Both the position numbers and the translations under genes were made by a program. A stretch of 64,000 nucleotides of DNA from Pyxidicoccus xibeiensis (GTDB lineage Bacteria; Myxococcota; Myxococcia; Myxococcales; Myxococcaceae). This document shows positions 1-11,100 of this stretch, piece after piece. Location: positions 1,030,251 to 1,094,250 of the forward strand of contig NZ_JAJVKV010000005.1 in NCBI RefSeq assembly GCF_024198175.1. The letters run 5' to 3'. The notes under the pieces are model-generated. The model saw only the letters and a list, made by a program, of their open reading frames with translations. It did no database searches and was not told where the DNA came from. How positions within the stretch are numbered: the first letter of the stretch is position 1; each line of letters begins with the position of its first letter.

Positions 1-2
1 AG

Positions 3-3000
3 CTGCGGGACGTGGTCGGCTTCTTCGCGCACACGCTGGTGCTGCGCGGCGACGTGTCCGGCCAGCCCACCTTCCGCGAGCTGCTGGCCCGCACGCGCCG
101 CACCTTCCACGAGGCGCTGGCCCACGCGGACCTGCCCTTCGAGGAAGTGGTGGGCGCGGCCCGCGTGGCCCGTGGCGCGGACAACCCGCTGTTCCAGACG
201 AGCCTCCTGCTGGAGGTGCCCCCGCCCACGGACCTGGCGGTGCCGGGCATGGAGTGGAAGCCGGTGCTGCCGGTGCCGGATGGCGCGGTGGAGGGCACCT
301 CGAAGTTCGACCTCCAGCTCTCCCTGGTGGAGACGCCGGACGGCCTGACGGGCGCGCTGGAGTACCGCACCGACCTCTTCGCGCCCTCCACGCCCGCGCG
401 GCTGGCGGGCCACCTGGAGACGCTGCTGCGCGCGGTGGTGGACGCGCCGGACGCCCGCGTGGAGGACCTGCCCCTGCTCACCGAGGGCGAGACGCGCCGG
501 CTGCTGGTGGACTGGAACGACCTCACCCCGCCCGCTCCCGAGGACGCGGCCCTCTGCATCCACGCGCAGTTCCGGGCCCAGGCCGCACGCACGCCGGACG
601 CGGTGGCCGTGGCCGGTGACGACGAGACGCTGAGCTACACGGAGCTGGACCGGCGGAGCGACGCGCTGGCGTGGCACCTGCGCGGCCTGGGCGTGGGCCC
701 CGAGGTGCGCGTGGGCCTCTGCGTGGAGCGCTCCGCGCGGATGGTGGTGGCGATGCTGGGCGTGCTCAAGGCCGGCGGCGCGTACGTGCCGCTGGACCCG
801 GACTACCCGCGCGAGCGCCTGGCGTACATGCTGGAGGACTCTGGCGCGGCGGTGCTGCTCACCGAGTCGCACCTGGACGGCACCGTGCCCGCGGGCCGTG
901 CGCGCACCGTGCTGCTGGACGGGCCGGATGCGCCCGGTGCGGTGTCGAGCGATGGGCCTCCGCCCTCCGGCACCGGCCCGGCGAACCTCGCGTACGTCAT
1001 CTACACCTCCGGCTCCACGGGACGGCCCAAGGGCGTCATGGTGCCCCACGGCGGCGTGGCCAACTTCTTCACGGCCATGGACGCGCGGGTGGGCAATCAG
1101 CCCGCGGGCTCGTGGCTGGCCGTCACCAGCATCTCCTTCGACATCTCCGTGCTGGAGCTGCTGTGGACGCTCACGCGCGGCTTCAAGGTCGTCGTGCAGG
1201 GCGAGGGCGCGCTGCTCAAGGCCCCGGCCCGCGTGTCCGCCGCGCGCCGCAAGCCGGCGGAGTTCAGCCTCTTCTACTTCGCGGATGACGCGGACGACGC
1301 GGGCGGCAACCGCTACCGGCTGCTGCTGGAGGGCGCGAAGTTCGCGGACAAGAACGGCTTCGCGGCGGTGTGGACGCCGGAGCGCCACTTCCACGCGTTC
1401 GGCGGCCTGTACCCCAACCCCTCCGTCGCGGGCGCGGCCATCGCCGCCGTCACCGAGCGCGTGGGCATCCGCGCCGGCAGCGTGGTGCTGCCGCTGCACC
1501 ACCCGGTGCGCGTGGCCGAGGAGTGGGCGCTGGTGGACAACCTCTCCCGGGGCCGCGTGGGCATCTCCGTCGCATCCGGGTGGCACGCCAACGACTTCGT
1601 CTTCGCCCCGGAGCGCTACGAGCAGCGCCGCGAGCTGATGCTGTCCGGCCTGGACACGGTGCGGCGGCTGTGGCGCGGCGAGACGGTGCGCCTGCCGGGC
1701 GGCGCGGGCACGCAGGTGGACGTGACGCTGCGGCCGAAGCCCCTCCAGGCGGAGCTGCCCGTGTGGCTCACCGCCGCGGGCAACCCGGACACCTTCGTCA
1801 GCGCGGGGCAGCTGGGCTGCCACGTCCTCACCCACCTGCTGGGGCAGACGTGGGAGGACCTGGAGAAGAAGCTGACGCTCTACCGCGACGCCTGGCGCGC
1901 GGCGGGGCACCCGGGCGACGGCCACGTCACCCTCATGCTGCACACCTTCATCGGCGAGGACGCCGGCAAGGTGCGCGCGGTGGTGGAGCAGCCCTTCAAG
2001 AACTACCTCAAGAGCTCCGCGGACCTCATGCGCGGCCTGGCGGGCACGCTGGGGCTGGACATGAAGTCCGCCGCCTTCACCGAGGCGGACCTGGACCGGC
2101 TGGCCGCGCACGCCTTCGACCGCTACTTCGAGACGAGCGGCCTGTTCGGCACGCCGCGCTCCGTGCGCGACCAGGTGGAGAAGCTCAAGGCGTCCGGCGT
2201 GGACGAGGTGGGCTGCCTCATCGACTTCGGCATCCCCGCCGACACCGTGCTGGCGAGCCTGCCGCTGCTCAACGAGGTGAAGGCCCGGAGTGACAGGGAC
2301 AGCCGCCGCTCCGGTGGCGCGCGCCCCATTCCCCTCCAGCTGCGCGAGCACGCGGTGACACATCTCCAATGCACGCCGTCGCTGGCGCGCGCGCTGCTCG
2401 CCGACGCCGAGTCCGCCGAGGCGCTGGGCGGCGTGCGCCGGCTGATGGTGGGCGGCGAGGCCCTGCCCTCCTCCCTGGCCGCGTCGCTGCGGCAGGGGCT
2501 GCCGGAGGGCTCCGCGCTGCTCAACATGTACGGCCCCACGGAGACCACCATATGGTCCTCCACGCAGGACGTGAAGCAGGAGGCCGGGCCGGTGGCGTCC
2601 ATCGGCACGCCCTTCTCGCGCACGCAGTTCTACGTGGTGGACGCGAAGCTGCGGCCGGTGCCGGTGGGCGTGCCCGGTGAGCTGTACATCGGCGGCGCGG
2701 GCGTGGTGCGCGGCTACCTGGCGCGGCCGGAGCTGACGGCGGAGCGCTTCGTGCCGGACCCGTTCTCGAAGGAGCCGGGCGCGCGGCTGTACCGCACGGG
2801 AGACCGGGCGCGGTGGCGCGAGGACGGCACGGTGGAGTTCCTGGGCCGCGTCGACTACCAGCTCAAGGTGCGCGGCTTCCGAATCGAAGCGGGTGAAATC
2901 GAGGCCGTGCTCACCGCTCAGCCCGCGGTGCGCGAGGCGGTGGTGGTGGCGCGCGAGGACGACCCGGGCGACGTGCGCCTGGTGGCCTACGTCGTCGCGC

Positions 3001-3509
3001 GTGAGGGCCAGCCGGTGGACGCGACGGCCCTGCGCGACGCAGTGGCGCTGCGGCTGCCGGAGCACATGGTGCCGTCGCTGGTGGTGGAGCTGGCGGCCCT
3101 GCCGCTGACGCCCAACGGCAAGGTGGACCGCAAGGCGCTGCCCGCGCCCACCGCGGCCCGGACCTCGCGCACCGCCTTCGTGGCGCCGCAGAGCCAGCTG
3201 GAGCAGCAGATCGCCGAGGTGTGGCGGAAGGTGCTCAAGGTCGAGCAGGTGGGCGTGCACGACAACTTCTTCGACCTGGGCGGGCACTCGTTGCTGATGG
3301 TGCAGGTGCACACGCAGCTCAAGGCGGCACTGGGGCAGGACGTGCAGCTGCTGAAGCTGCTGGAGCACCCGACCATCAGCGCCCTGGCGCGCTACCTGCG
3401 ACAGGAGCCCGCCTCGGGCGCCGCGCCGGTGGAGGCGGCCCAGGACCGCGCGAAGAAGCAGCTCGAGAGCCTCAAGCGCCAGCAGCAGCGTGCAAGGAAG
3501 CAGGGGTAG
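3..3509 (+). CDS. NRPS module C(partial)-A with inserted luciferase-like monooxygenase-PCP, 5' end outside window
   Basis: The reading frame is open from base 3, so the gene starts upstream. The first ~160 residues are the C-terminal half of a condensation domain (GFFAHTLVLR motif, then an NPLFQ motif). The adenylation domain follows (YTSGSTGRPKG near nt 1008) and is split by a flavin-type luciferase-like monooxygenase before it resumes with NMYGPTETT and NGKVDRKAL. The carrier protein has FFDLGGHSLL with the phosphopantetheine Ser at nt 3288. Specificity residues read by eye (D-I-L-Q-M-G-M-I-W-K) resemble known glycine codes. Insertion of this monooxygenase family into a glycine A domain is known from MtaG and MelG (myxothiazol and melithiazol lines), where it oxidises the glycyl alpha carbon. 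Unlike MtaG there is no thioesterase; the protein ends in a Lys/Arg/Gln-rich tail. The PKS gene starts 6 nt downstream, so the two are probably co-translated. Confidence 0.93.
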   Translation: MRDVVGFFAHTLVLRGDVSGQPTFRELLARTRRTFHEALAHADLPFEEVVGAARVARGADNPLFQTSLLLEVPPPTDLAVPGMEWKPVLPVPDGAVEGTSKFDLQLSLVETPDGLTGALEYRTDLFAPSTPARLAGHLETLLRAVVDAPDARVEDLPLLTEGETRRLLVDWNDLTPPAPEDAALCIHAQFRAQAARTPDAVAVAGDDETLSYTELDRRSDALAWHLRGLGVGPEVRVGLCVERSARMVVAMLGVLKAGGAYVPLDPDYPRERLAYMLEDSGAAVLLTESHLDGTVPAGRARTVLLDGPDAPGAVSSDGPPPSGTGPANLAYVIYTSGSTGRPKGVMVPHGGVANFFTAMDARVGNQPAGSWLAVTSISFDISVLELLWTLTRGFKVVVQGEGALLKAPARVSAARRKPAEFSLFYFADDADDAGGNRYRLLLEGAKFADKNGFAAVWTPERHFHAFGGLYPNPSVAGAAIAAVTERVGIRAGSVVLPLHHPVRVAEEWALVDNLSRGRVGISVASGWHANDFVFAPERYEQRRELMLSGLDTVRRLWRGETVRLPGGAGTQVDVTLRPKPLQAELPVWLTAAGNPDTFVSAGQLGCHVLTHLLGQTWEDLEKKLTLYRDAWRAAGHPGDGHVTLMLHTFIGEDAGKVRAVVEQPFKNYLKSSADLMRGLAGTLGLDMKSAAFTEADLDRLAAHAFDRYFETSGLFGTPRSVRDQVEKLKASGVDEVGCLIDFGIPADTVLASLPLLNEVKARSDRDSRRSGGARPIPLQLREHAVTHLQCTPSLARALLADAESAEALGGVRRLMVGGEALPSSLAASLRQGLPEGSALLNMYGPTETTIWSSTQDVKQEAGPVASIGTPFSRTQFYVVDAKLRPVPVGVPGELYIGGAGVVRGYLARPELTAERFVPDPFSKEPGARLYRTGDRARWREDGTVEFLGRVDYQLKVRGFRIEAGEIEAVLTAQPAVREAVVVAREDDPGDVRLVAYVVAREGQPVDATALRDAVALRLPEHMVPSLVVELAALPLTPNGKVDRKALPAPTAARTSRTAFVAPQSQLEQQIAEVWRKVLKVEQVGVHDNFFDLGGHSLLMVQVHTQLKAALGQDVQLLKLLEHPTISALARYLRQEPASGAAPVEAAQDRAKKQLESLKRQQQRARKQG
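1255..2290 (+). other. Luciferase-like monooxygenase domain inserted in the A domain
   Basis: This in-frame segment lies between the A4 (SFDISVLEL) and A5 (NMYGPTE) regions. It begins near FSLFYFADDAD and ends near PLLNEVKARSD. It carries WTPERHFHAFGG, SVVLPLHHPVRVAEEW and GRVGISVASGWH, all typical of bacterial luciferase-like flavin monooxygenases of the natural-product type (TIGR04020-like). Placement matches MtaG/MelG. Inferred action is alpha-hydroxylation of PCP-bound glycine. Confidence 0.85.
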
Positions 3510-3515
3510 ACAGTC

Positions 3516-6500
3516 ATGGGCCGTCAGACGGAGTACGAAGGAGATGCGGGACTCGCGGTGGCCATCGTCGGCATGGCCGTGCGAGTCCCGGGCGCGGAGG
3601 ACGTGGACGCGTTCTGGCGGCTGCTGCGCGGTGGCAAGGAAGGCATCTCCTTTCTCGGCGATGACGCGCTCAAGGCGCTGGGCGTGGACCCGGCCTGGCT
3701 GGCCAACCCGAACTTCGTGCGCGCCCAGCCGATGCTGGAGCGGCCCGGCCGCTTCGACGCGGCCTTCTTCGGCTACGCACCCCGCGAGGCCGAGCTGCTG
3801 GACCCGCAGCACCGCGTCTTCCTGGAGTGCGCCTGGAAGGCCCTGGAGCACGCGGGCTACGCGCCGGGCCGGATTCCTGGCGCCACGGGCGTCTATGCCG
3901 GCTCCAGCCTGAGCAGCTACCTGCTCTTCAACCTGCTCACCCGCGCGGAGTTCCAGCAGGCCGAGGACACCTTCCCGGCCATGGTGGGCAACGACAAGGA
4001 CTTCCTCGCCACGCGCGTGGCCTACCACTTCAACCTCAAGGGCCCTGCCCTCACCGTGCAGACGGGCTGCTCCACGTCGCTGGTGGCCACGCACCTCGCC
4101 TGCCAGGCACTGCTGGGCTACCAGTGCGACGTGGCGCTCGCGGGCGGCGTGTCCGTGCACATGCCGCAGCGCACCGGCTACCACTACCAGGAGGGCGGCA
4201 TCACCTCCCCGGACGGCCACTGCCGCGCCTTCGATGCGCAGGGCCAGGGCACGCTGTTCGGCAGCGGCGCGGGCGTGGTGGTGCTCAAGCGGCTGGAGGA
4301 CGCGCTCAACGACGGCGACACGATTCACGCCGTCATCCGCGGCTCGGCCATCAACAACGACGGCGCGGTGAAGGTGGGCTACACCGCCCCCGGCGTGGAG
4401 GGCCAGGCGGAGGTCATCGCCCGCGCGCAGGCCGTGGCGGAGGTGTCGCCAGACTCCATCACCTACGTGGAGGCGCACGGCACCGCCACGCCGCTGGGTG
4501 ACCCCGTGGAGGTGCAGGCGCTCACCCAGGCGTTCCGCGCCGGTACCGACAAGCGCGGCTTCTGCGGCCTGGGCTCGGTGAAGACCAACGTGGGCCACCT
4601 GGACGCCGCGGCCGGTGTCACGGGCCTGGTGAAGACGGTGCTCTCGCTGGAGCACGGCGAGCTGCCGCCCAGCCTGAACTACGAGAAGCCCAACCCGCGC
4701 ATCGACTTCGAGGGCAGCCCCTTCTACGTCAACGCCTCGCTCAAGCCCTGGCCCGAGGGCACCACGGCCCGGCGCGCGGGCGTCAGCTCGTTCGGCATCG
4801 GCGGCACCAACGCGCACGTCATCCTGGAGGAGGCGCCGGCCACGAAGCCTGGCGACGCGGCGCGGCCGTGGCAGCTCCTGGTGATGTCCGCGAAGACGCC
4901 TTCCGCGCTGGAGGCCCAGGCCTCGGCCCTGCTGGCGCACCTGGAAGCGCACCCGGAGCAGGCGCTCGCGGACGTGGCGTGGACGCTCCAGGCGGGCCGC
5001 AAGCCCATGGAACACCGTCGCGTGGTGGTGTGCCAGGGCCGCGAGGACGCCCTGCGCACGCTGGCCTCGAAGGACCCGCAGCGCACCTTCACGCTGGCCC
5101 CGGGCAGCACCGCGCCTGGCGCCGTCTTCATGTTCCCCGGCGGCGGCGCGCAGTACCCGGACATGGGCCGGGGGCTCTATGCCTCCGAGAAGGTCTTCCG
5201 CGCGGCGGTGGACAAGTGCTGCGAGCTGCTGCGGCCCCGGCTGGGCTTCGACCTGCGGCCGGTGATGTACCCGGACGCGGCGCAGGCGGCGGACGCGGTG
5301 CAGAAGCTCAAGCGCACCTCGCTGGCACTGCCCGCCCTCTTCACCGTGGAGTACGCACAGGCGCAGCTGTGGCAGTCCTGGGGCCTGAAGCCCGAGGCGC
5401 TCATCGGCCACTCCCTGGGCGAGTACGCGGCGGCGTGCCTCGCGGGCATCTTCTCGCTGGAGGACGCGCTGGCGCTGGTGGTGCTGCGCGGCAAGTTGTT
5501 CGAGGAACTGCCCGGTGGCGGCATGCTGAGCGTGCCGCTGCCCGAGGCCGAGGTCCGCCCGATGCTGGGTGCCACGCTGTCGATGGCCGCGGTGAATGGC
5601 CCGTCGCAGTGCGTGGTGGCCGGCACGGTGGAGTCGATTGAGACGCTGGCCGCCGAGCTGACGAAGCGCGAGGTGGAGTTCCGCCACATCCCCATCGATG
5701 TGGCGGCGCACTCGCACCTGGTGGAGCCCATCCTGGCGCGCTTCCAGGCATTCGTCGGGACGCTGAAGCGCAACGCGCCGTCGCTGCCCATCGTCTCCAA
5801 CGTCACCGGCACGTGGATGACGCCCGAGGAGGCGGTGGACCCGGCGTACTGGACGCGGCACCTGCGGCAGACGGTGCGCTTCGGTGACGGCGTGCGCACG
5901 CTGGCCGCGCAGTCCGGCCGCGTCTACGTGGAGGTGGGCCCGGGCCGTACGCTGGGCACGCTGGCGCGGCTGCAGCTCACGGGGCCCAAGGCGCCCGCGG
6001 TGCTGTCCTCGCTGCGCCACCCGCAGGACCCGATGGGCGACGACGAGTTCCTCACCACCGCGCTCGGCCGGCTGTGGGCCGCGGGCCTGGAGGTGGACTG
6101 GAGCGCCGTCCACGGTGGCGCCCGGCGGCTGCGCGTGCCGCTGCCCACCTACCCCTTCGAAGGCCAGGACTACTGGCTCGCGCCCGAGGCCGCCTCGTCG
6201 CGCCGCAAGGGCGTGGCGCGCAAGAGCGCGGACGTGGCGGGCTGGTTCTACCTGCCCTCGTGGCAGCGCGCGCCGCTCCCGCTGCCCAAGGCGGGCCCGG
6301 TGGAGCCGCGGGGCTGGCTCGTCTTCCAGGATGCGGGCGGCGTGGGCTCGGCGCTCGCGGACCGGCTGGAGCGGCAGGGCCACTCCGTCGTGCGCGTCAG
6401 CCCCGGCACCCGCTTCAACGTGGAGACGGAGCACCACTTCACCGTGGACCCGCGCGAGCGCGAGGACCTTTCGAGCGTGCTGCGCTCGCTGAAGGCGCGC

Positions 6501-8069
6501 GACTTCAAGCTGGAGCGCGTGGTGTACCTGTGGAGCCTGGACGTGCCCCCGGACGCGGCGGCACTCCCCGCCGGAGCGCGCTTCGAGGAGGCCCAGGAGC
6601 GCGGCTACTTCGGCGTGCTGCGGCTGTCGCAGGCCCTGGCCGGCGCGGAGCTGGCCGGTACGGTGGAGCTGACGGTGGTGGGCCGCGAGGCGCTGGAGGT
6701 GGAGAGCGCGGACGCGGTGGCTCCCGAGCGCGCCCCCCTGGCGGCGCTGTGCAAGGTCATCGCGCAGGAGCAGGACACCCTGGCCTGCCGCTACGTGGAC
6801 CTGCGCGCCCCGGTGGCGACGGCCGCGGACGCGCTGCTGCGCGAGGTGACGTCCGGCTCCCACGAGCCCGTGGTGGCCTGGCGCGGCGCGCACCGGCATG
6901 TGCAGACGTACGAGCCGCAGCGCCTGGAGGCAGATGCCCCGGCGGCACGGCCCCTCAAGGCACGCGGCGTGTACCTCATCACCGGCGGCCTGGGCGGCGT
7001 GGGCCTGCTGCTGGCGGAGCACCTAGCGCGCACGCATCAGGCCCGGCTGGTGCTGGTCGGCCGCTCGGGCGCTGCGGACGCGGATGGCCGCCGCCAGCGC
7101 GCGGTGCAGGCGCTGGAGGCCCTGGGCGCGGAGGTGCTGGTGGTCCGCGCGGACGTGGCGGACGAAGCCCAGCTTCGCGCGGCGCTCGCGGAGGCGGAGG
7201 CCCGCTTCGGCACGGTGGATGGCGTCATCCACGCGGCCGGTCTCGCGGGAGACGGCGCGGTGGCGCTGCTCGGCGGGCTGGACCCCTCCACCTGCGCGCC
7301 CCACTTCCGCGCGAAGGTGCATGGCACGTACGCGCTGGAGGCGGCGCTGGCGGGCCGCACGCTGGACTTCGTCCTGCTGGTGTCCTCCAACGCCGCCGTG
7401 CTGGGCGGCCTGGGCCTGGCGGCGTACGGCGCGGCCAACGCCTTCCTGGACTCCTTCGCGGCGTCGCGCTCGCGTGACGGCCAGTCGCGCTGGCTGAGCG
7501 CCAACTGGGACGGGTGGCCGGTGGCCGCCGAGGGCGAGCGCGCGGTGCAGACGAGCATCGACCAGTTCGCCATGTCCCGCGACGAGGCGCTGGAGGCCTT
7601 CCGCCGCGTGGTGGAGCTGCCGCTCGCCGGGCAGGTGGTGGTGTCCACCGGCAACCTGGACGCGCGCCTGGCGCAGTGGGTGCGGCGCGAGGGCGCGGCG
7701 GCGAAGAAGGACTCCGCGGGCGGCGCACTGCATGCGCGGCCCACGCTGGGCACCGAGTACGTGGCGCCCACCGACGAAGTCGAGCACGCCCTGGCCCGGG
7801 TGTGGCAGGAGCAGCTGGGGTTGGAGCAGCTGGGCATCCACGACAACTTCTTCGACCTGGGGGGCAACTCGCTCCTGTGGCTGAAGATTGTCGGGCGGCT
7901 GAAGCGCGAGCTGGGGCGGGACGTCCCCCTCACCTCCGTCTTCGAGGCGCCGACGGTGGCCACGCTCGCGAAAAAGCTGGGACAGACGGCCGCCGTGGAG
8001 CCTCCTACCTTCGAGGCCAGCCAGAGCCGCGGCGCCCAGCGAAGGGAGCGGCGCAGCCGCCGTGAGTAG
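3516..8069 (+). CDS. Type I PKS module KS-AT-KR-ACP (PKS1)
   Basis: A 1517-residue single-module polyketide synthase. The KS (about residues 12-440) has its active-site Cys in GCSTSL at 185, then EAHGTATPLGD and KTNVGHLDAAAG. The AT (about 530-830) has FPGGG, the nucleophile in GHSLGEY at Ser633 and a specificity-region motif VAAHSHLV, which is neither the HAFH malonyl nor the YASH methylmalonyl signature, so the extender is uncertain. The KR has TGGLGGVG near 1155 and intact Ser and Tyr1304/Asn in AAYGAAN, and lacks the LDD motif of B-type KRs. The ACP Ser is 1452 (FFDLGGNSLL). No DH or ER is visible, so a beta-hydroxy unit is predicted. It starts with ATG after an AGGGG ribosome site just behind the NRPS stop. 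The C-terminus is Arg-rich. Confidence 0.95.
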   Translation: MGRQTEYEGDAGLAVAIVGMAVRVPGAEDVDAFWRLLRGGKEGISFLGDDALKALGVDPAWLANPNFVRAQPMLERPGRFDAAFFGYAPREAELLDPQHRVFLECAWKALEHAGYAPGRIPGATGVYAGSSLSSYLLFNLLTRAEFQQAEDTFPAMVGNDKDFLATRVAYHFNLKGPALTVQTGCSTSLVATHLACQALLGYQCDVALAGGVSVHMPQRTGYHYQEGGITSPDGHCRAFDAQGQGTLFGSGAGVVVLKRLEDALNDGDTIHAVIRGSAINNDGAVKVGYTAPGVEGQAEVIARAQAVAEVSPDSITYVEAHGTATPLGDPVEVQALTQAFRAGTDKRGFCGLGSVKTNVGHLDAAAGVTGLVKTVLSLEHGELPPSLNYEKPNPRIDFEGSPFYVNASLKPWPEGTTARRAGVSSFGIGGTNAHVILEEAPATKPGDAARPWQLLVMSAKTPSALEAQASALLAHLEAHPEQALADVAWTLQAGRKPMEHRRVVVCQGREDALRTLASKDPQRTFTLAPGSTAPGAVFMFPGGGAQYPDMGRGLYASEKVFRAAVDKCCELLRPRLGFDLRPVMYPDAAQAADAVQKLKRTSLALPALFTVEYAQAQLWQSWGLKPEALIGHSLGEYAAACLAGIFSLEDALALVVLRGKLFEELPGGGMLSVPLPEAEVRPMLGATLSMAAVNGPSQCVVAGTVESIETLAAELTKREVEFRHIPIDVAAHSHLVEPILARFQAFVGTLKRNAPSLPIVSNVTGTWMTPEEAVDPAYWTRHLRQTVRFGDGVRTLAAQSGRVYVEVGPGRTLGTLARLQLTGPKAPAVLSSLRHPQDPMGDDEFLTTALGRLWAAGLEVDWSAVHGGARRLRVPLPTYPFEGQDYWLAPEAASSRRKGVARKSADVAGWFYLPSWQRAPLPLPKAGPVEPRGWLVFQDAGGVGSALADRLERQGHSVVRVSPGTRFNVETEHHFTVDPREREDLSSVLRSLKARDFKLERVVYLWSLDVPPDAAALPAGARFEEAQERGYFGVLRLSQALAGAELAGTVELTVVGREALEVESADAVAPERAPLAALCKVIAQEQDTLACRYVDLRAPVATAADALLREVTSGSHEPVVAWRGAHRHVQTYEPQRLEADAPAARPLKARGVYLITGGLGGVGLLLAEHLARTHQARLVLVGRSGAADADGRRQRAVQALEALGAEVLVVRADVADEAQLRAALAEAEARFGTVDGVIHAAGLAGDGAVALLGGLDPSTCAPHFRAKVHGTYALEAALAGRTLDFVLLVSSNAAVLGGLGLAAYGAANAFLDSFAASRSRDGQSRWLSANWDGWPVAAEGERAVQTSIDQFAMSRDEALEAFRRVVELPLAGQVVVSTGNLDARLAQWVRREGAAAKKDSAGGALHARPTLGTEYVAPTDEVEHALARVWQEQLGLEQLGIHDNFFDLGGNSLLWLKIVGRLKRELGRDVPLTSVFEAPTVATLAKKLGQTAAVEPPTFEASQSRGAQRRERRSRRE

Positions 8070-8125
8070 GGACGGCCTGTCGTCCGCCCCCGCCTCACGA
8101 GCTACGAGATTCAGGAGTGACTGAC

Positions 8126-11100
8126 GTGGACACGAAGCTGCCGCTGGACATCGACGACGCCGACATCGCCATCATCGGCATGGCCGGACGTTTCCCAGGC
8201 GCACGGGATGTGGCCGAGCTGTGGGCCAACGTGCGCGGCGGGGTGGAGTCCATCAGCCACTTCACCCGCGAGGAGTGCCGCGCGGCCGGAGTGCCCGAGG
8301 AGCAGCTGGAGGACCCGTCCTACGTGCGCGCCGCGGCCGTGCTGCCGGAGCCGGAGTCCTTCGACGCGGCCTTCTTCGACATGCCGCCGCGCGAGGCGGA
8401 GCTGACGGACCCGCAGCACCGCGTCTTCCTGGAGGTGTGCTGGGAGGCCCTGGAGCAGGCGGGCTACTCGCCCCGCGACTACCCGGGCTCCGTGTCGGTG
8501 TACGGCGGCGCCACGCTCAACACGTACCTGCTCATGAACCTGGCGCGCAACCCGCGCATGCTCGCGTCGTTCGAGCCGGTGCAGGTGAACATCGGCAACG
8601 GCGGCGACTTCCTGGCCACCCGCGTCTCGTACAAGCTCAACCTGCGCGGCGCGAGCCACACCGTGCAGAGCGCGTGCTCCACGTCGCTGGTGGCGGTGCA
8701 CCAGGCCTGCCAGAGCATCCTCAACGGCGAGTGCGACATGGCGCTCGCGGGTGGCGCGTCCGTCAACGTGAGCTTCTTCCACGGCTACCGCCACGCGGAC
8801 GGCGGCATGGCGTCCCCGGACGGGCGCTGCCGGCCCTTCGACGCGAAGGCCCAGGGCACGCTGTTCGGCAGCGGCGCGGGCGTGGTGGTGCTCAAGAAGC
8901 TGCGCGCCGCGGTGGAGGACGGAGACACCGTCCATGCCGTCATCAAGGGCTCGGCCATCAACAACGACGGCTCGCTGAAGGCGGGCTTCACGGCGCCTGG
9001 CGTGGAAGGGCAGGCGCAGGTGGTGGCCGAGGCGCTCGCCGCGGCCGGTCTGGACGCGGACGCCATCAGCTACATCGAGGCGCACGGCACCGCCACGCCG
9101 CTGGGCGACCCCATCGAGGTGCAGGCGCTCACCAAGGCCTTCCGCGCCACCACCCAGCGGCGGCGCTTCTGCGCGCTCGGCTCGGTGAAGGGCAACGTGG
9201 GCCACCTGGACGCGGCCGCCGGTGTCACCGGCCTGCTGAAGACGGTGAAGGCCCTGGAGCACGCCGAGCTTCCGCCCAGCCTCCACTACGAGCGGCCCAA
9301 CCCCGCCATCGACTTCGACGGCAGCCCTTTCTACGTCAACGCCGCCCTCAAGCCCTGGCCTGCTGGCGCCTCGCCCCGGCGCGCGGGCGTCAGCTCCTTC
9401 GGCGTGGGCGGCACCAACGCGCACGTGGTGTTGGAAGAGGCCCCCAGGCTCCCGGCCACCGCGCCGTCGCGTCGTACGTGGCACCTGCTGCCCGTCTCCG
9501 CGCGCACGCCCACGGCTCTGGAGTCCGCCACGCAGCGCCTCACGGACGCGCTGCGGAGTCAGCCGGGCGTGAACCTGGCCGACGTGGCGTGGACGCTCCA
9601 GGCCGGACGCCAGCGCTTCGCGCACCGCCGCTTCGTGCTGGTGAAGAGCGCGGAGGACGCGGTGGAGGCGCTGTCGCAGCCGCAGGGCGCGCGCGTGCTC
9701 ACCGAGTCCCAGGACGCGGTGGACCGGCCGGTGGCCTTCCTCTTCCCCGGCCAGGGCTCGCAGCACGTGGACATGGGCCGCGCGCTGTACGAGTCGGAGC
9801 CGGTGTTCCGCGCCGAGGTGGACCGGTGCGCGGAAGTCCTGAAGCGGCACCTGGACGGGCTGGACCTGCGCACGGTGCTGTACCCCAAGCCCGAGGCCGC
9901 CGAGGAGTGCGGGAAGAAGCTGGCGCAGACGTCGCTCACCCAGCCCGCGCTGTTCGTCCTCGAGTACGCCACCGCGCGCCTGTGGATGTCCTGGGGCGTG
10001 AAGCCCGCCGCGATGCTGGGCCACAGCATCGGTGAGTACGTGGCCGCGTGCCTGGCGGGTGTCCTCACCGTGGAGCACGCGCTCCAGCTGGTGGCCGCGC
10101 GCGGGCGGCTGATGCAGGGCCTGCCGTCCGGCGCCATGCTGGCGGTGCCGCTCTCCGAGGACGAGGTGCAGCCCTACCTCGCCTCCGGGCTGAGCCTGGC
10201 CGCCATGAACTCGCCGATGCAGTGCGTGCTGTCCGGCACGCACGCGGCGGTGGAGGCGGTGCAGAAGCAACTCAAGGACGCGGGCGTGCAGAGCCACGTG
10301 CTGGTGACGTCGCACGCGTTCCACTCGTCGATGATGGACCCCATCCTCGACGCCTTCACCGCCCAGGTCGCCGCGGTGCCGCTGAAGCCGCCCACCCTGC
10401 CCTTCGTCTCCAACGTCACCGGCACCTGGATTACCGCCGAGCAGGCGACGAGCCCGCGCTACTGGGCCCAGCACCTGCGCGGCGCGGTGCGCTTCGCGGA
10501 CGGCCTGCACGCCCTCTTCTCCGACCCCAAGCGCGTGCTGCTGGAGGTCGGCCCCGGCCAGGTGCTCGGCCGGCTGGCGAAGCGGCACCCGGGCTACACA
10601 CCGGCGCGCGCCGTGCTGCCCTCCATGCCTCCGCCGCAGGACACCGCGCAGCCAGGGGCCGCGCCGCTCGCGTACGAGACGCTCGGCCGGCTCTGGCAGG
10701 CGGGTGCGACGGTGGACTGGAAGGGCTTCCACGGCACGGAGCGCCGCCGCCGCGTGCCGCTGCCCACCTACCCCTTCGAGCGGCAGCGCTTCTGGGTGGA
10801 GCCCGCCGCGGAGGCGCCTGCGCCCACCGTGCAGGCCGCGAGTGACAGCGCCACGCCGCAGGCACAGCTCCCGATGGAGCAGTGGTTCTACGTACCGTCC
10901 TGGAAGCGCGCGCCCCTGCCGCCCGTGGCCGCCGCGAAGGAGACCTCGCGCCGCGTCTGGCTGGTCCTCGAGGACGCGGTGCCCGCCGCCGAGGCCGTGC
11001 TGGCCTCGGAGCCGCCGGGGCTCGGTGAAGAGCGCGTGCTGGTGCGCGTCCGGCCGGGCCTGGGCTTCGCCCGGAATGGCGAGCGGGACTTCACCGTGGC

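Noticed and set aside
6250..6950. Dehydratase domains between AT and KR in the three PKS modules
   Set aside because: No HxxxGxxxxP motif; the ~330-residue region matches the structural subdomain of KR.
8117..8125. GTG at 8117 as start of PKS2
   Set aside because: It overlaps the only good ribosome-binding sequence; GTG 8126 has proper spacing.
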